Below, piece after piece: positions 1-8,013 of a DNA stretch of 64,000 nucleotides. This DNA is from an uncultured Clostridia bacterium (GTDB taxonomy: Bacteria > Bacillota > Clostridia > Christensenellales > Borkfalkiaceae). The stretch is from contig CANQMQ010000001.1 of NCBI GenBank assembly GCA_947625025.1, positions 1 to 64,000 on the forward strand, in the 5' to 3' direction. Every line of letters starts with the position of its first letter. Position 1 is the stretch's first letter. The position numbers and the translations under genes are program-made. A model generated the notes under the pieces. It did not search any database. It was not told where the DNA came from and was given only the letters and a program-made list of their open reading frames with translations.

Positions 1-128
<128 letters not shown>

Positions 129-413
129 TTACTCCACGATTGCAAGGATATCGCTCTGCCTGATGATGGTGAACTCCTTGCCGTCCACCTTGAAATCGGT
201 GCCCGCGTATTTGGCGCACAGCACTTTATCTCCGATCTTAACTTGCATGGTGACGTCCTTTCCGTCCACGACGCCCCCGGGGCCTACCGCCACGACGACG
301 CACGTCTGGGGCTTTTCCTGTGCCGAAGAGGGGAGATAGAAGCCGCTCTTCGTCTTTTCTTCGACGGTGACTGCTTCCACGACCACCTTATCGAATAAGG
401 GTTTGATATTCAT
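129..413 (-). CDS. groES: Co-chaperonin GroES
   Basis: A 94-residue 10-kDa chaperonin, the usual length. It starts MNIKPLFDKVVVEAV, and has the mobile loop region (EEKTKSGFYLPSSAQEKPQ, residues about 18-36) and the GPGG turn, followed by the conserved KIGDKVLCAKYAGTDFK block. GroES caps the GroEL ring and drives release of folded substrates in the cytosol. The start follows a good GGAGG ribosome-binding site. It is the first gene of a groES-groEL operon. The promoter carries a palindrome unlike CIRCE (see separate entry), so heat-shock control here may not be through HrcA. Confidence 0.99.
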   Translation of the reverse strand: MNIKPLFDKVVVEAVTVEEKTKSGFYLPSSAQEKPQTCVVVAVGPGGVVDGKDVTMQVKIGDKVLCAKYAGTDFKVDGKEFTIIRQSDILAIVE

Positions 414-442
414 AGTTGGAACCTCCTCTTGATTTCTCCTTT

Positions 443-470
443 ATTATACCCACCGCGCTCGCGGTGTCAA
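443..470 (-). promoter_or_regulatory. groESL promoter with palindrome in the spacer
   Basis: On the minus strand TTGACA (465-470) and TATAAT (443-448) are separated by 16 bp. Between them, and overlapping the -35 box by 2 bp, is a perfect 16-bp palindrome CACCGCGCTCGCGGTG (451-466). The usual CIRCE operator (TTAGCACTC-N9-GAGTGCTAA) is not present, nor are CtsR heptamers. The palindrome is a candidate operator; it could also be chance, since several promoters in this window have GC-rich spacers. Confidence 0.8.
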
Positions 471-572
471 ACAAAATCCGTGAAAAAATTTCAGAATTTA
501 TGGCGTATCTTCGGAATCAGGCCCAAAGGGGGCCGAATGGGGCGGATATGGGCTTCTTTTTTCAGAAAACTC

Positions 573-601
573 TTGCTTTTTGGTACAGGGTATGGTATAA
601 T
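573..601 (+). promoter_or_regulatory. Promoter of the dCMP deaminase-cyclophilin operon
   Basis: TTGCTT (573-578) and TATAAT (596-601) with 17-bp spacing, 20 bp upstream of the ATG at 621. A strong ribosome-binding site AAAGGAGG lies between. Typical primary sigma factor promoter. Confidence 0.8.
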
Positions 602-620
602 GAAGAAAAGGAGGACGGTC

Positions 621-1070
621 ATGGAAAAGTGGGATAACAGGTTCATGGAACTGACGGAAACGGTCGGCAGTTGGGCGAGCTGTCTCCGCCGCAAGGTGGG
701 GGCGATCATCGTCTTGGATAAGCGCGTCATGGCGACGGGCTATAACGGTGCGCCCACGGGAATTGCTTCCTGCATCGAGCGGGGCAAGTGCCTTCGGATT
801 GAAAAGGGCATCGCGAGCGGTACGCATGCCGAACTCTGCTATGCCGCCCATGCGGAGCAGAATGCCATCATACAGGCCGCCAAGCACGGCGTCAGCATCG
901 ACGGTGCGACCCTCTACTGCACCCATCAGCCCTGCGTCATTTGTGCGAAGATGATCATCAATTCGGGGATCAAGCGGGTGGTCTATAAGGAAGGCTATCC
1001 CGATGAGTTCTCGATGGAGCTCTTCCGTGAGGCGGGCACCGAAATCGTAAAATTGGAGGAAGAGAAATGA
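621..1070 (+). CDS. Deoxycytidylate deaminase (ComE/Dcd family)
   Basis: 149 residues. Zinc-dependent deaminase expected to convert dCMP to dUMP, the precursor for thymidylate synthesis, in the cytosol. The zinc site is visible: HAEQNAI (His and proton-shuttling Glu) and PCVICAKM (two Cys). The N-terminal part SCLRRKVGAIIVLDKRVMATGYNGAP is typical of dCMP deaminases rather than cytidine or guanine deaminases. Longer in-frame extension upstream is rejected because AAAGGAGG is correctly spaced for the ATG at 621. The stop overlaps the start of the cyclophilin gene (ATGA), so the two are translationally coupled. Confidence 0.92.
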   Translation: MEKWDNRFMELTETVGSWASCLRRKVGAIIVLDKRVMATGYNGAPTGIASCIERGKCLRIEKGIASGTHAELCYAAHAEQNAIIQAAKHGVSIDGATLYCTHQPCVICAKMIINSGIKRVVYKEGYPDEFSMELFREAGTEIVKLEEEK

Positions 1071-1582
1071 ATCCCATCGTCACGTTTGAAATGGAAAACG
1101 GGGATGTATTCAAGGCGGAGCTCTATCCCGAGCTCGCCCCCAATACCGTAAACAACTTTATCTCCCTTGTTCAGAAGGGCTTCTACGACGGGCTCATCTT
1201 TCACCGCGTCATTGCGGGATTCATGATTCAGGGCGGGGACCCGACGGGCACGGGAACGGGCGGCCCCGGTTACCGAATCCGCGGGGAATTCGCACGCAAC
1301 GGATTCGAGAATCCCTTAAAGCACGGGCGGGGCGTCCTTTCGATGGCACGCGCCCAACATCCCGATAGCGCGGGCTCCCAATTCTTCGTGATGCATGCGG
1401 ATGCGCCCTACCTCGATGGGCAGTATGCCGCCTTCGGCAAGGTAACGGAGGGCATGGAGGCCGTAGATAAAATTGCGGGAACGCGGGTAGACTTCCGCGA
1501 CAGGCCCCTCACCGTCCAACGGATGAAGCGGGTGACGTGTGAGACGTTCGGAGAGAAGTATCCCGAACCCGAGAAGGCATGA
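1067..1582 (+). CDS. Cyclophilin-type peptidyl-prolyl cis-trans isomerase
   Basis: 171 residues, a single cyclophilin domain catalysing proline isomerisation during protein folding. Characteristic blocks are visible: FHRVIAGFMIQGGDPTGTG (catalytic Arg and the substrate-binding QGGD), GGPGYRIRGEF, MARAQHPDSAGSQFFVM and LDGQYAAFGKV. There is no signal peptide, so it acts in the cytosol. It overlaps the upstream deaminase by 4 bp and is followed 9 bp later by purB, forming a three-gene operon. Confidence 0.96.
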   Translation: MNPIVTFEMENGDVFKAELYPELAPNTVNNFISLVQKGFYDGLIFHRVIAGFMIQGGDPTGTGTGGPGYRIRGEFARNGFENPLKHGRGVLSMARAQHPDSAGSQFFVMHADAPYLDGQYAAFGKVTEGMEAVDKIAGTRVDFRDRPLTVQRMKRVTCETFGEKYPEPEKA

Positions 1583-1591
1583 GGAAGCGAG

Positions 1592-3028
1592 ATGTCCGAT
1601 AAAATTGATTATGAAAATCCGCTCAGCACCCGCTATGCGAGTGCTGAAATGCTTGAAAATTTCGGAGACGCCAAGCGGTTTCGGCTGTGGAGAAGGCTTT
1701 GGATCGCCCTTGCGGAGAGCGAAATGGAGCTCGGGCTCCCCATAACAAAGGCGCAAGTGGAGGAACTCAAGGCGCATGCAGACGACATCGACTTCGAGAG
1801 GGCGGATGCGTACGAACGGGAGGTGCGGCACGACGTAATGGCACACGTCAAGGCGTATGGCGACGTCGCGCCCTCTGCCCGTAAAATTATCCACCTCGGC
1901 GCCACGAGCTGCTTCGTAGACTGCAATTCCGAGCTCATCATTCTGCAGGACGGGCTTCAAATTCTCCTGAAGAAACTCGTAAACGTGATGGAGAAGCTCA
2001 AAAAGTTTGCGCTTGCCTATAAGGATACGCCGACTTTGGGCTTTACGCACCTGCAGCCCGCCCAGCTCACCACGGTGGGCAAGCGGGCGACGCTTTGGCT
2101 TCAGGACCTCATGCTCGATTACGAGAACCTCACCCATCTCATGGAGGACTTCCGCCTCAGGGGCGTGAAGGGGACAACGGGCACGCAGGCGAGCTTTTTG
2201 GACCTCTTCGACGGCGATGAGGAGAAGGTGAAGGAGCTCGAGCGGAGCGTCGTGCAAAAACTCGGCTATACGCGCGTCTATGGCGTGACGGGGCAGACGT
2301 ATCCCCGAAAATTCGATTACAGCGTCCTTTCCGTACTCTCCGGCATCGCCCAGAGCGCCTATAAATTCTCCAACGACATCCGCCTTCTTCAGAGCATGAA
2401 GGAGGTGGAGGAGCCCTTCGAGAGAAGCCAAATCGGGTCCTCGGCGATGGCGTATAAGCGCAATCCCATGCGCTCGGAGCGGATGGGGAGCCTGTGCCGC
2501 TATCTCATCTCCCTTCCCGTAAACAGCGCCGTAACCGCCTCGACGCAGTGGTTTGAGCGCACCCTCGACGATTCTGCCAACCGCCGCATCGTCAACGCAC
2601 AGGCCTTCCTCACCGCGGATGCCATTTTGAACCTCTACATGAACATTTCGGAAAACCTCGTCGTCTATGAAAAGGTAATTGCAAAGCACATCTTAGCAGA
2701 GCTTCCCTTCATGGCGACGGAGAATATCATCATGGAGTGCGTGAAGGCAGGGGGAGATAGGCAGAATTTACATGAGCGCATCCGCGTCCTCTCGCAGGAG
2801 GCGGGGCGCACCGTAAAAGAGGAGGGAGGGGAAAATAACCTCCTCGCCCTCATCGAAGCGGATAAAATGTTTGCGCCCGTGCACGGGCGCCTGAATGAAA
2901 TTCTCGATGTGAAGAAGTTCATCGGGCGGGCGCCGCACCAGACGGAGGAATTCATCGCCGCCGAAATCGACCCGATTTTGGAGCGGCATGCGGCGCTTCT
3001 CGGCATTTCAGGGGATGTACGCGTCTGA
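1592..3028 (+). CDS. purB: Adenylosuccinate lyase
   Basis: 478 residues. Catalyses two steps of purine synthesis: SAICAR to AICAR plus fumarate, and adenylosuccinate to AMP plus fumarate. The superfamily signature GSSAMAYKRNPMRSE lies near residue 288, with the HLGATSCFVDCN and TLGFTHLQPAQLTTVGKR motifs before it; these carry the active-site His residues and substrate contacts. Length and fold match the long (about 475 residue) PurB branch. It has its own GAGG ribosome-binding site and ends the dCMP deaminase-cyclophilin-purB operon. A dispersed palindromic element begins just after the stop codon. Confidence 0.98.
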   Translation: MSDKIDYENPLSTRYASAEMLENFGDAKRFRLWRRLWIALAESEMELGLPITKAQVEELKAHADDIDFERADAYEREVRHDVMAHVKAYGDVAPSARKIIHLGATSCFVDCNSELIILQDGLQILLKKLVNVMEKLKKFALAYKDTPTLGFTHLQPAQLTTVGKRATLWLQDLMLDYENLTHLMEDFRLRGVKGTTGTQASFLDLFDGDEEKVKELERSVVQKLGYTRVYGVTGQTYPRKFDYSVLSVLSGIAQSAYKFSNDIRLLQSMKEVEEPFERSQIGSSAMAYKRNPMRSERMGSLCRYLISLPVNSAVTASTQWFERTLDDSANRRIVNAQAFLTADAILNLYMNISENLVVYEKVIAKHILAELPFMATENIIMECVKAGGDRQNLHERIRVLSQEAGRTVKEEGGENNLLALIEADKMFAPVHGRLNEILDVKKFIGRAPHQTEEFIAAEIDPILERHAALLGISGDVRV

Positions 3029-3030
3029 AT

Positions 3031-3067
3031 TTTGCAATTTGCGTAGTACTATGCGTGACATAATATA
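3031..3067 (+). repeat. Dispersed palindromic element, copy 1
   Basis: TTTTGCA, then GTAGTACTATGCGTGACATA and ATATA, starting 2 bp after the purB stop codon and in the purB direction. The core contains the two palindromic units shared by the family, GTAGTAC/TAGTACTA and the (T)ATG..GACATA unit. Compared with the others this copy has a few extra bases (ATTTGC) between TTTTGCA and the core. See the family finding. Confidence 0.8.
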
Positions 3068-3151
3068 TCGCTCTTGCCGTACATAGCACCCGCATTTTCC
3101 GCATACTTCTTATATGGATAGAGGAAAGTATGTCCGCAGGGAGGGATCGGA

Positions 3152-4393
3152 GTGAATACTTCGCGCTGTATTCTGCACAGCGACCTCAACAATTTCTATG
3201 CCTCCGTGGAGCTTTTGCGGCACCCGGAGCTCAAGGATAAGCCCGTTGCCGTGTGCGGAAGCGTGAAGGATCGGCACGGCGTCGTCCTTGCGAAGAACGT
3301 GGCCGCCAAGAAATTCGGCATTCAGACGGGGGAGCCTCTCTTTCAGGCGCTCAAAAAGTGCCCCGCGCTCACCTTTTTTGAGGCGGATTTCCAATCTTAC
3401 GTGCAGGTTTCGCAGACGGTGCGGGGCATCTATGCGCGGTTCACCGATAAGATAGAGCCCTTCGGCATCGACGAATGTTGGCTTGACGTGACGCAGAGCA
3501 TGGAACTCTTCGGGAGCGGGGAGGAGATCGCAAACCGCATCCGCGAGACGGTGAAGGCGGAGTGCGGGGTTACGGTGAGCGTGGGGGTGAGTTGGAACAA
3601 GATCTTCGCAAAACTTGCCTCCGACCTCAAAAAACCGGACGCCGTAACGGTGGTATCCCCCGAAAATTACCGTGATACCGCGTGGAAGTTGCCCGCAAGC
3701 GACCTACTCTATGTGGGCAAGGCGACGGCCCGCAAGCTCGCCGTGCTCGGCATTGCGACGATCGGCGACCTCGCACAGGCCGACGAGGGCAAGCTCATCC
3801 AGGAACTCGGCAAGATGGGCAAGGTCCTCTATGATTACGCAAACGGCTTCGATGCCGCTCCCGTGCGGGCAAACGGGGTGGAGCGGACGGTAAAGAGCGT
3901 GGGGAACAGCCTCACCTGTTACAGAGACCTCTCCGAAGAGGATGAAATTTACATGCTCTTACTGCTCCTTTCGGATAGCGTTGCCGCCCGCCTCAAGGAG
4001 GGCGGACTCGGGCGGGCGCGGTGCGTCAAGCTCTCGGTGACGGATAGCGACTTGAAGCGGTACGGAAAGCAGGGGCAGCTCCCCGCGACCCGTAACGCAA
4101 AGGAAATTGCAGACTGCGCCATGGGGCTCTTCCGTGCCCTCGGGCTAAAGGATAGGGCGATACGGGCGCTCGGCGTCTCGGTGACGCAGTTCGGGGAGGC
4201 AGAGCAGCTCGACCTCTTCGGCAGGAGCGAGCGGGAGGAAAAGCTCGACCGCGCCGATGAAGCGGTGGCGAAGATCCGTGAAAAGTACGGAAACTCCGCC
4301 GTACGCCGTGCAACCGTCTTGCAGGATGAGCGGCTTGCAGAGTTCGACGTCAAGGGAAGCCACATCGTACACCCCGAAGGAAGAAAGGAATAA
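3152..4393 (+). CDS. dinB: DNA polymerase IV (Y family)
   Basis: 413 residues. Error-prone translesion polymerase that bypasses stalled replication forks. Visible features: the first catalytic Asp in HSDLNNFYASVE, the steric and catalytic block EPFGIDECWLDVTQS near residue 105, the SVGVSWNKIFAKLASDLKKPD palm/finger segment, the DLLYVGKATARKLAVLGIATIGDLA helix-hairpin-helix, and a C-terminal LDLFG-type motif (EQLDLFGRS), which resembles a beta-clamp binding site. Start codon is GTG with GGGAGG upstream. No LexA box is seen in front of it, so SOS control is not evident. Confidence 0.97.
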   Translation: MNTSRCILHSDLNNFYASVELLRHPELKDKPVAVCGSVKDRHGVVLAKNVAAKKFGIQTGEPLFQALKKCPALTFFEADFQSYVQVSQTVRGIYARFTDKIEPFGIDECWLDVTQSMELFGSGEEIANRIRETVKAECGVTVSVGVSWNKIFAKLASDLKKPDAVTVVSPENYRDTAWKLPASDLLYVGKATARKLAVLGIATIGDLAQADEGKLIQELGKMGKVLYDYANGFDAAPVRANGVERTVKSVGNSLTCYRDLSEEDEIYMLLLLLSDSVAARLKEGGLGRARCVKLSVTDSDLKRYGKQGQLPATRNAKEIADCAMGLFRALGLKDRAIRALGVSVTQFGEAEQLDLFGRSEREEKLDRADEAVAKIREKYGNSAVRRATVLQDERLAEFDVKGSHIVHPEGRKE

Positions 4394-4416
4394 ATTTATT
4401 TTTTCGCTGAAAAATT

Positions 4417-4446
4417 CTTGACGGGGCCGCGAATTTGGTATATAAT
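4417..4446 (+). promoter_or_regulatory. tRNA-Trp promoter
   Basis: TTGACG (4417-4422) and TATAAT (4441-4446), 18 bp apart, ending 12 bp before the tRNA. The spacer is GC-rich, as in other promoters of the window. Confidence 0.75.
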
Positions 4447-4458
4447 ACTTGTTGCCAT

Positions 4459-4533
4459 AGGGGAGTAGTTCAATGGTAGAGCAACGGTCTCCAAAACCGT
4501 CTGTTGCGTGTTCGAGTCGCGTCTCCCCTGCCA
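4459..4533 (+). tRNA. tRNA-Trp (anticodon CCA), 3' CCA encoded
   Basis: A full cloverleaf can be drawn: acceptor arms AGGGGAG (4459-4465) and CTCCCCT (4523-4529), D-arm GTTCAATGGTAGAGC, anticodon loop CTCCAAA with anticodon CCA between ACGGT and ACCGT, a short variable region, and the T-loop GTTCGAGTC. The discriminator base is G and CCA is encoded in the DNA (4531-4533). Transcribed alone from its own promoter and followed directly by a terminator that begins at the discriminator base. Confidence 0.97.
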
Positions 4534-4568
4534 AAAAAGCCGCAACGTAAGGTTGCGGCTTTTTTGGC
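4530..4568 (+). terminator. Rho-independent terminator overlapping the tRNA 3' end
   Basis: A 17-bp perfect stem: left arm 4530-4546 (GCC, AAAAAA, GCCGCAAC), loop GTAAG, right arm 4552-4568 ending in TTTTTT GGC. The arm starts inside the tRNA, using its discriminator base and the two Cs of CCA. Confidence 0.92.
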
Positions 4569-4609
4569 AGAATTCCGTAAGTGCAATCGAACATCGAAAG
4601 GAGGAGCGC

Positions 4610-5083
4610 ATGAAGGAAGTCACGCTGTATACCGATGGCGCCTGTTCGGGCAATCCCGGAGCGGGCGGTTGGGGCGCGATTTTGATTTACGGGGACGTGC
4701 GCCGCGAACTTTCGGGGGGAGAAGAAGAGACGACGAACAACCGTATGGAGCTCTACGCCGTCATTGCGGGGCTGGAGCGGCTCAAATATCCCTGCCGCGT
4801 CCTCGTGTACAGCGATAGCGCGTATACCGTAAACGGCTTCACGGAGGGGTGGGTGTACGGTTGGGAGAAGAGCGGATGGAAGAAGGCGGATAAGAAGCCC
4901 GTCTTGAATGCCGATCTCTGGCAACGCCTCCTTGCACTCACGCGGACGCATAAAGTGGAATTCCGCAAGGTGAAGGGGCATGCGGATAATGAGCTCAACA
5001 ACCGTTGCGATGCGTTGGCACGCGCTGCCATCCCGAAGCCCGACCCTGCCCCTACGGATAATTCTAATGGAGAAAGTATATAA
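4610..5083 (+). CDS. rnhA: Ribonuclease HI
   Basis: 157 residues, standard length. Degrades the RNA strand of RNA-DNA hybrids such as R-loops and lagging-strand primers. The four catalytic acids are visible: Asp9 in [11 protein letters not shown], Glu in [10 protein letters not shown], Asp in VYSDSAYTV, and Asp in NNRCDALAR; the [18 protein letters not shown] segment is the basic handle region of type 1 enzymes. The ATG at 4610 is preceded by AAAGGAGGAG. A short C-terminal tail rich in Pro and Asp follows the domain. The VTT protein gene starts 12 bp downstream. Confidence 0.97.
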   Translation: MKEVTLYTDGACSGNPGAGGWGAILIYGDVRRELSGGEEETTNNRMELYAVIAGLERLKYPCRVLVYSDSAYTVNGFTEGWVYGWEKSGWKKADKKPVLNADLWQRLLALTRTHKVEFRKVKGHADNELNNRCDALARAAIPKPDPAPTDNSNGESI

Positions 5084-5095
5084 TAGGATAGGGAA

Positions 5096-6103
5096 ATGAC
5101 GCACGAGGCCAAACAACGGATGCTGACGGTCCTGCATATTTTGGGGGTTTTGGCTGCCGCGGCCGCGTTAGAAGCGCTCTTTCTCCTCACCATCGTGTAC
5201 TTCCGCACAAAGTGGGAGGGATGGGTATGGGCGCTCGCCGTCTCTGCGGGGACGACCGCCAATGCCGCCGTCCTTGCGGCAGAACTTATCGGCTACTTCT
5301 TCAAAAAGGAGGCCGTCTACAAGCTCTGCATCACCCTCTTTATCATGGGCATCGTGCTTGCCGCGGGGGCGTATGCCCTCGTGCGCACGGGGTTCTTTGA
5401 AATTATGCGGGATGAAGAGAGTCTCGAGGCATACCTCGAGCGCTCGGGGGGATGGATGGGGGTGATCTTCACCCTTTTGCAATTCTTGCAGGTCGTCATT
5501 CTGCCTATCCCGAGTACGGTAACCGTCGTCGCGGGCACCGCCCTCTTCGGCCCCCTGAAGGGAAGCCTTCTGAGCCTGCTCGGCATCGTGATCGGCTCCC
5601 TCGTCGCCTTTCTCATCGGAAGGTACGCAGGGCTCAAAGTGGTCGCATGGATGATCGGCAAGGAGACCCTCGAGAAGTGGCTCAAAAAGATAAAGGGGAA
5701 GGATAAACTGCTGCTTACCGCCATGTTCCTGCTCCCCGTCTTTCCCGACGACGTGCTGTGCTTTGTGGCGGGCATCTCCTCGATGTCCATATGGTACTTC
5801 CTTGCGGTCATTCTCATCTCCCGCATCCTCGCCATCTTTACGACGAGCTACTCGGTAAGCCTCATCCCCTTCAACACCTGGTGGGGCATCCTCATTTGGG
5901 CAGTGCTCATCACGCTCGTCGTCGTGCTCTTCATCTTCCTCTACAAGAAGACTGATGCCATTTTGGGATGGTTTGAACGCAAGTTCCGCCGCATTCAGCG
6001 GGTGGAGGAGAAGCCCAAGCGGGATGAATTCAAGATGGAAGTGGTGGGCCCCGACGGCACCGTCGTCTCCAAGGGCGTCAAAAAAGAGGATGAGAAAAAG
6101 TAG
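5096..6103 (+). CDS. VTT-domain (TVP38/DedA-like) membrane protein
   Basis: 335 residues with about six to seven hydrophobic segments. The central part (residues about 135-240) holds the VTT core: ILPIPSTVTVVAGTALFGP, then GIVIGSLVAFLIGRYAGLKV, then a re-entrant FLLPVFPDDVLCFVAGISSM segment with the conserved acidic pair. Family members are thought to be lipid scramblases or transporters of the inner membrane; the substrate cannot be told from sequence. Two extra N-terminal helices (residues about 12-70) and a charged cytosolic tail (EKPKRDEFKMEVVGPDG) are additions to the core. Probably co-transcribed with rnhA. Confidence 0.85.
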   Translation: MTHEAKQRMLTVLHILGVLAAAAALEALFLLTIVYFRTKWEGWVWALAVSAGTTANAAVLAAELIGYFFKKEAVYKLCITLFIMGIVLAAGAYALVRTGFFEIMRDEESLEAYLERSGGWMGVIFTLLQFLQVVILPIPSTVTVVAGTALFGPLKGSLLSLLGIVIGSLVAFLIGRYAGLKVVAWMIGKETLEKWLKKIKGKDKLLLTAMFLLPVFPDDVLCFVAGISSMSIWYFLAVILISRILAIFTTSYSVSLIPFNTWWGILIWAVLITLVVVLFIFLYKKTDAILGWFERKFRRIQRVEEKPKRDEFKMEVVGPDGTVVSKGVKKEDEKK

Positions 6104-6117
6104 AAAAGCGATTTCGG

Positions 6118-6148
6118 GCCTCGCCGATATGCGGCGGGGCTTTGCTTT
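6118..6148 (+). terminator. Terminator after the VTT gene
   Basis: GCCTCGCCG (6118-6126), loop ATATG, CGGCGGGGC (6132-6140) with one G-U pair, then TTTGCTTT. It ends the rnhA-VTT unit. Confidence 0.75.
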
Positions 6149-6202
6149 GCACAACATTTCGTGTATCCCGCAAAAAATATCAGCAAATCTTGTGAATATC
6201 CC

Positions 6203-6231
6203 TTGCAATTTCGGGGGAGTTTTTGTATAAT
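6203..6231 (+). promoter_or_regulatory. Promoter of the sodium-pump decarboxylase operon
   Basis: TTGCAA (6203-6208), 17-bp spacer, TATAAT (6226-6231). About 70 bp of leader precedes the first ATG at 6310. Confidence 0.8.
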
Positions 6232-6309
6232 GGTATTTGGTAGAAATTGGTGTTTTTCGGCGGAAAATAAGTGAACTTTTGTGAGGTTCTACGCCGAACC
6301 GAGGTGAAA

Positions 6310-7662
6310 ATGGATAAAATTCAACTTCTCAAGGAGAGAAAGGAGCAGCTGATCTCTGCAGGGCAGGTCGTCCGCAGGGAAATTGCGGCGCTGTGCGATG
6401 AAGATAGCTTCGTCGAGCTTGCCGCCTTCAGCTTCTCCAAAGACTTGCTCTACGGCGAAGAGGCACAGGGGGAGGGCATCGTTACGGGCATCGCAACGAT
6501 CGGCGGTTACCCCTTCTGCATCGTAGCCCAAAATTTTGAAGTGATGCACGGCGGGCTCTCGAAGGCGGGCTGTAACAAGATCGTTGCCGCCCTCGATACG
6601 GCAGTGAAGCAGCACATTCCCGCAGTGTATCTCCTGCATTCGCAGGGGGTACGGGTAGGGGAAGGCGTAGATGCCTTGGAGGGCATCGCGGGCCTCCTCA
6701 GGAAGGCAAGCGAACTCAAGCGCAACAAGCTGATGCAGTTTGCCGTGTGTACGGGGGAGGTGTACGGCTCTTCCGCCGCCCTTGCAGGGCTGTGCGATGC
6801 CGTATTCTTCACGGAAAGCGCCGTACTCGCCTTGAACTCTCCCTTCGTGCTCTCCGCAAAGGCGGGGAAGAACGGAAAGCCCGCAGAAGTGGGTGGCTTT
6901 TCTGCCCTTTCTAAAACCTGCATCCCCGCAGTTCAGGTGAAGGGCGTCTCCGAAGCTGCTTCCAAAATCGTTGCAATTTGCGGCTTGGTCTCCGAGCCTG
7001 TAGTGGATGCGGAGCTCAACGAACCCGCGCCCGCCCTCAATACCAAGCCCACCCGTGAGGAAGTGCAAAAACTCATCGAAGGCGGGGTGGAGCTCGGCGG
7101 AAACGGGTATCCCGAAGTGCGCACCGTGCTTGGGCGCATGGGCGGAATTGCGGTCGCCGCGGCCGTATTCGACGGCGCCACGGTAAGCGAGGGCGTGTTG
7201 AAGAAGGTAAGGCGGCTCCTCGGCTTCGCGGAGCGCAACCGTCTGCCCTTCGTAACCCTCGTGAATTGCGGCGGGGCAGAATGTACGCTTGCAGCGCAGA
7301 ACAGTACACTTTTAATAGAAATCGAGGAATACCTCTCCGCGCTTGCCGCTTCCGAGGTCCCCAAACTTGCCCTCATCACGGGCAGGGCCGTGGGGCTTGC
7401 TTACAGCCTGTTTGCGGCAAAATCGGCGGGATTTGACTATACCTTTGCCTTTGCTACGGCGGAGGTCGCCCTGTTTGAGAGCGGTGCGGCGGCGCAAATT
7501 GCCTACCCCGATGTGCACGACCCCGAAAAGCTTGTCTCTCTCTATGAGGCCGAGCTCTCCGATCCCTTCCATGCGGCGCGGGGCGGCTATCTCGACAACG
7601 TGATCGAGCCGCAGTTCGCAAAGCAGTATCTCGTAGCGGCGCTCCAGACCGCGCTCCGCTGA
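6310..7662 (+). CDS. Acyl-CoA carboxyltransferase-like subunit (MmdA/PccB family, divergent)
   Basis: 450 residues, about 60 shorter than typical MmdA or PccB proteins. The N-terminal half keeps the crotonase-like carboxyltransferase pattern (QGEGIVTGIATIGG, HGGLSKAGCNKIVAALDTA, LLHSQGVRVGEGVDALEGI). The second half keeps only part of it: the usual D-x-P-G-F loop is replaced by LVNCGGAECTLAAQ. The product probably moves a carboxyl group between a CoA ester and biotin on the downstream carrier, but the changed loop makes the substrate uncertain. First gene of an operon with OadG, a biotin carrier, OadB and OadA homologues. A GTG at 6271 in frame is possible but has no better ribosome-binding site than the ATG used here. 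Confidence 0.8.
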   Translation: MDKIQLLKERKEQLISAGQVVRREIAALCDEDSFVELAAFSFSKDLLYGEEAQGEGIVTGIATIGGYPFCIVAQNFEVMHGGLSKAGCNKIVAALDTAVKQHIPAVYLLHSQGVRVGEGVDALEGIAGLLRKASELKRNKLMQFAVCTGEVYGSSAALAGLCDAVFFTESAVLALNSPFVLSAKAGKNGKPAEVGGFSALSKTCIPAVQVKGVSEAASKIVAICGLVSEPVVDAELNEPAPALNTKPTREEVQKLIEGGVELGGNGYPEVRTVLGRMGGIAVAAAVFDGATVSEGVLKKVRRLLGFAERNRLPFVTLVNCGGAECTLAAQNSTLLIEIEEYLSALAASEVPKLALITGRAVGLAYSLFAAKSAGFDYTFAFATAEVALFESGAAAQIAYPDVHDPEKLVSLYEAELSDPFHAARGGYLDNVIEPQFAKQYLVAALQTALR

Positions 7663-7671
7663 GGTGAACCT

Positions 7672-8010
7672 ATGAATTTGCTCGATGCTTGGTTCAAGAT
7701 GGATGTGGGCGAAGGCGCCTTCTACGCCGTATTCGGGCTCGTATTCGTCATATTCGGGATCGTGCTCCTCGTGCTTCTCTTTTCGGGACTCGGGCTCCTC
7801 ATGCGGAAGATCACCGAGCGGAGGGAGAAGAGGGAGGAAGGGAAGGCACCCGTTCCCCAAAGGCAGGCGGTGCCCGAAGAAGAGGAAATTCCGCCCGAAG
7901 TCGTAGCGGCAATTACCGCCGCCCTCGCCGTGTACATGGAGGGGGAGAAGCAGAAGTGCGACTTCGTTGTGCGTAGGATCAGAAAGATTTCGTTTGAGAA
8001 TAAGGAGTAA
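7672..8010 (+). CDS. Sodium-pump decarboxylase gamma subunit (OadG/MmdD family)
   Basis: 112 residues. One long hydrophobic helix (residues about 20-45, FGLVFVIFGIVLLVLLFSGL) followed by a charged and Pro-rich linker and a short C-terminal tail, exactly the plan of OadG. In the known complexes this subunit anchors the carboxyltransferase and biotin carrier to the membrane beta subunit. Good GAGGTGA ribosome-binding site. Lies 9 bp after the carboxyltransferase and 3 bp before the biotin carrier. Confidence 0.87.
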   Translation: MNLLDAWFKMDVGEGAFYAVFGLVFVIFGIVLLVLLFSGLGLLMRKITERREKREEGKAPVPQRQAVPEEEEIPPEVVAAITAALAVYMEGEKQKCDFVVRRIRKISFENKE

Positions 8011-8013
8011 ACC

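Noticed and set aside
1316..2689. A 457-codon minus-strand open frame opposite purB and the cyclophilin gene
   Set aside because: Shadow of known genes, no ribosome-binding site, odd composition.
3598..3616. TCTTCGCAAAA in dinB as a recombinase arm
   Set aside because: It encodes the conserved IFAKL segment of the polymerase and has no partner arm.
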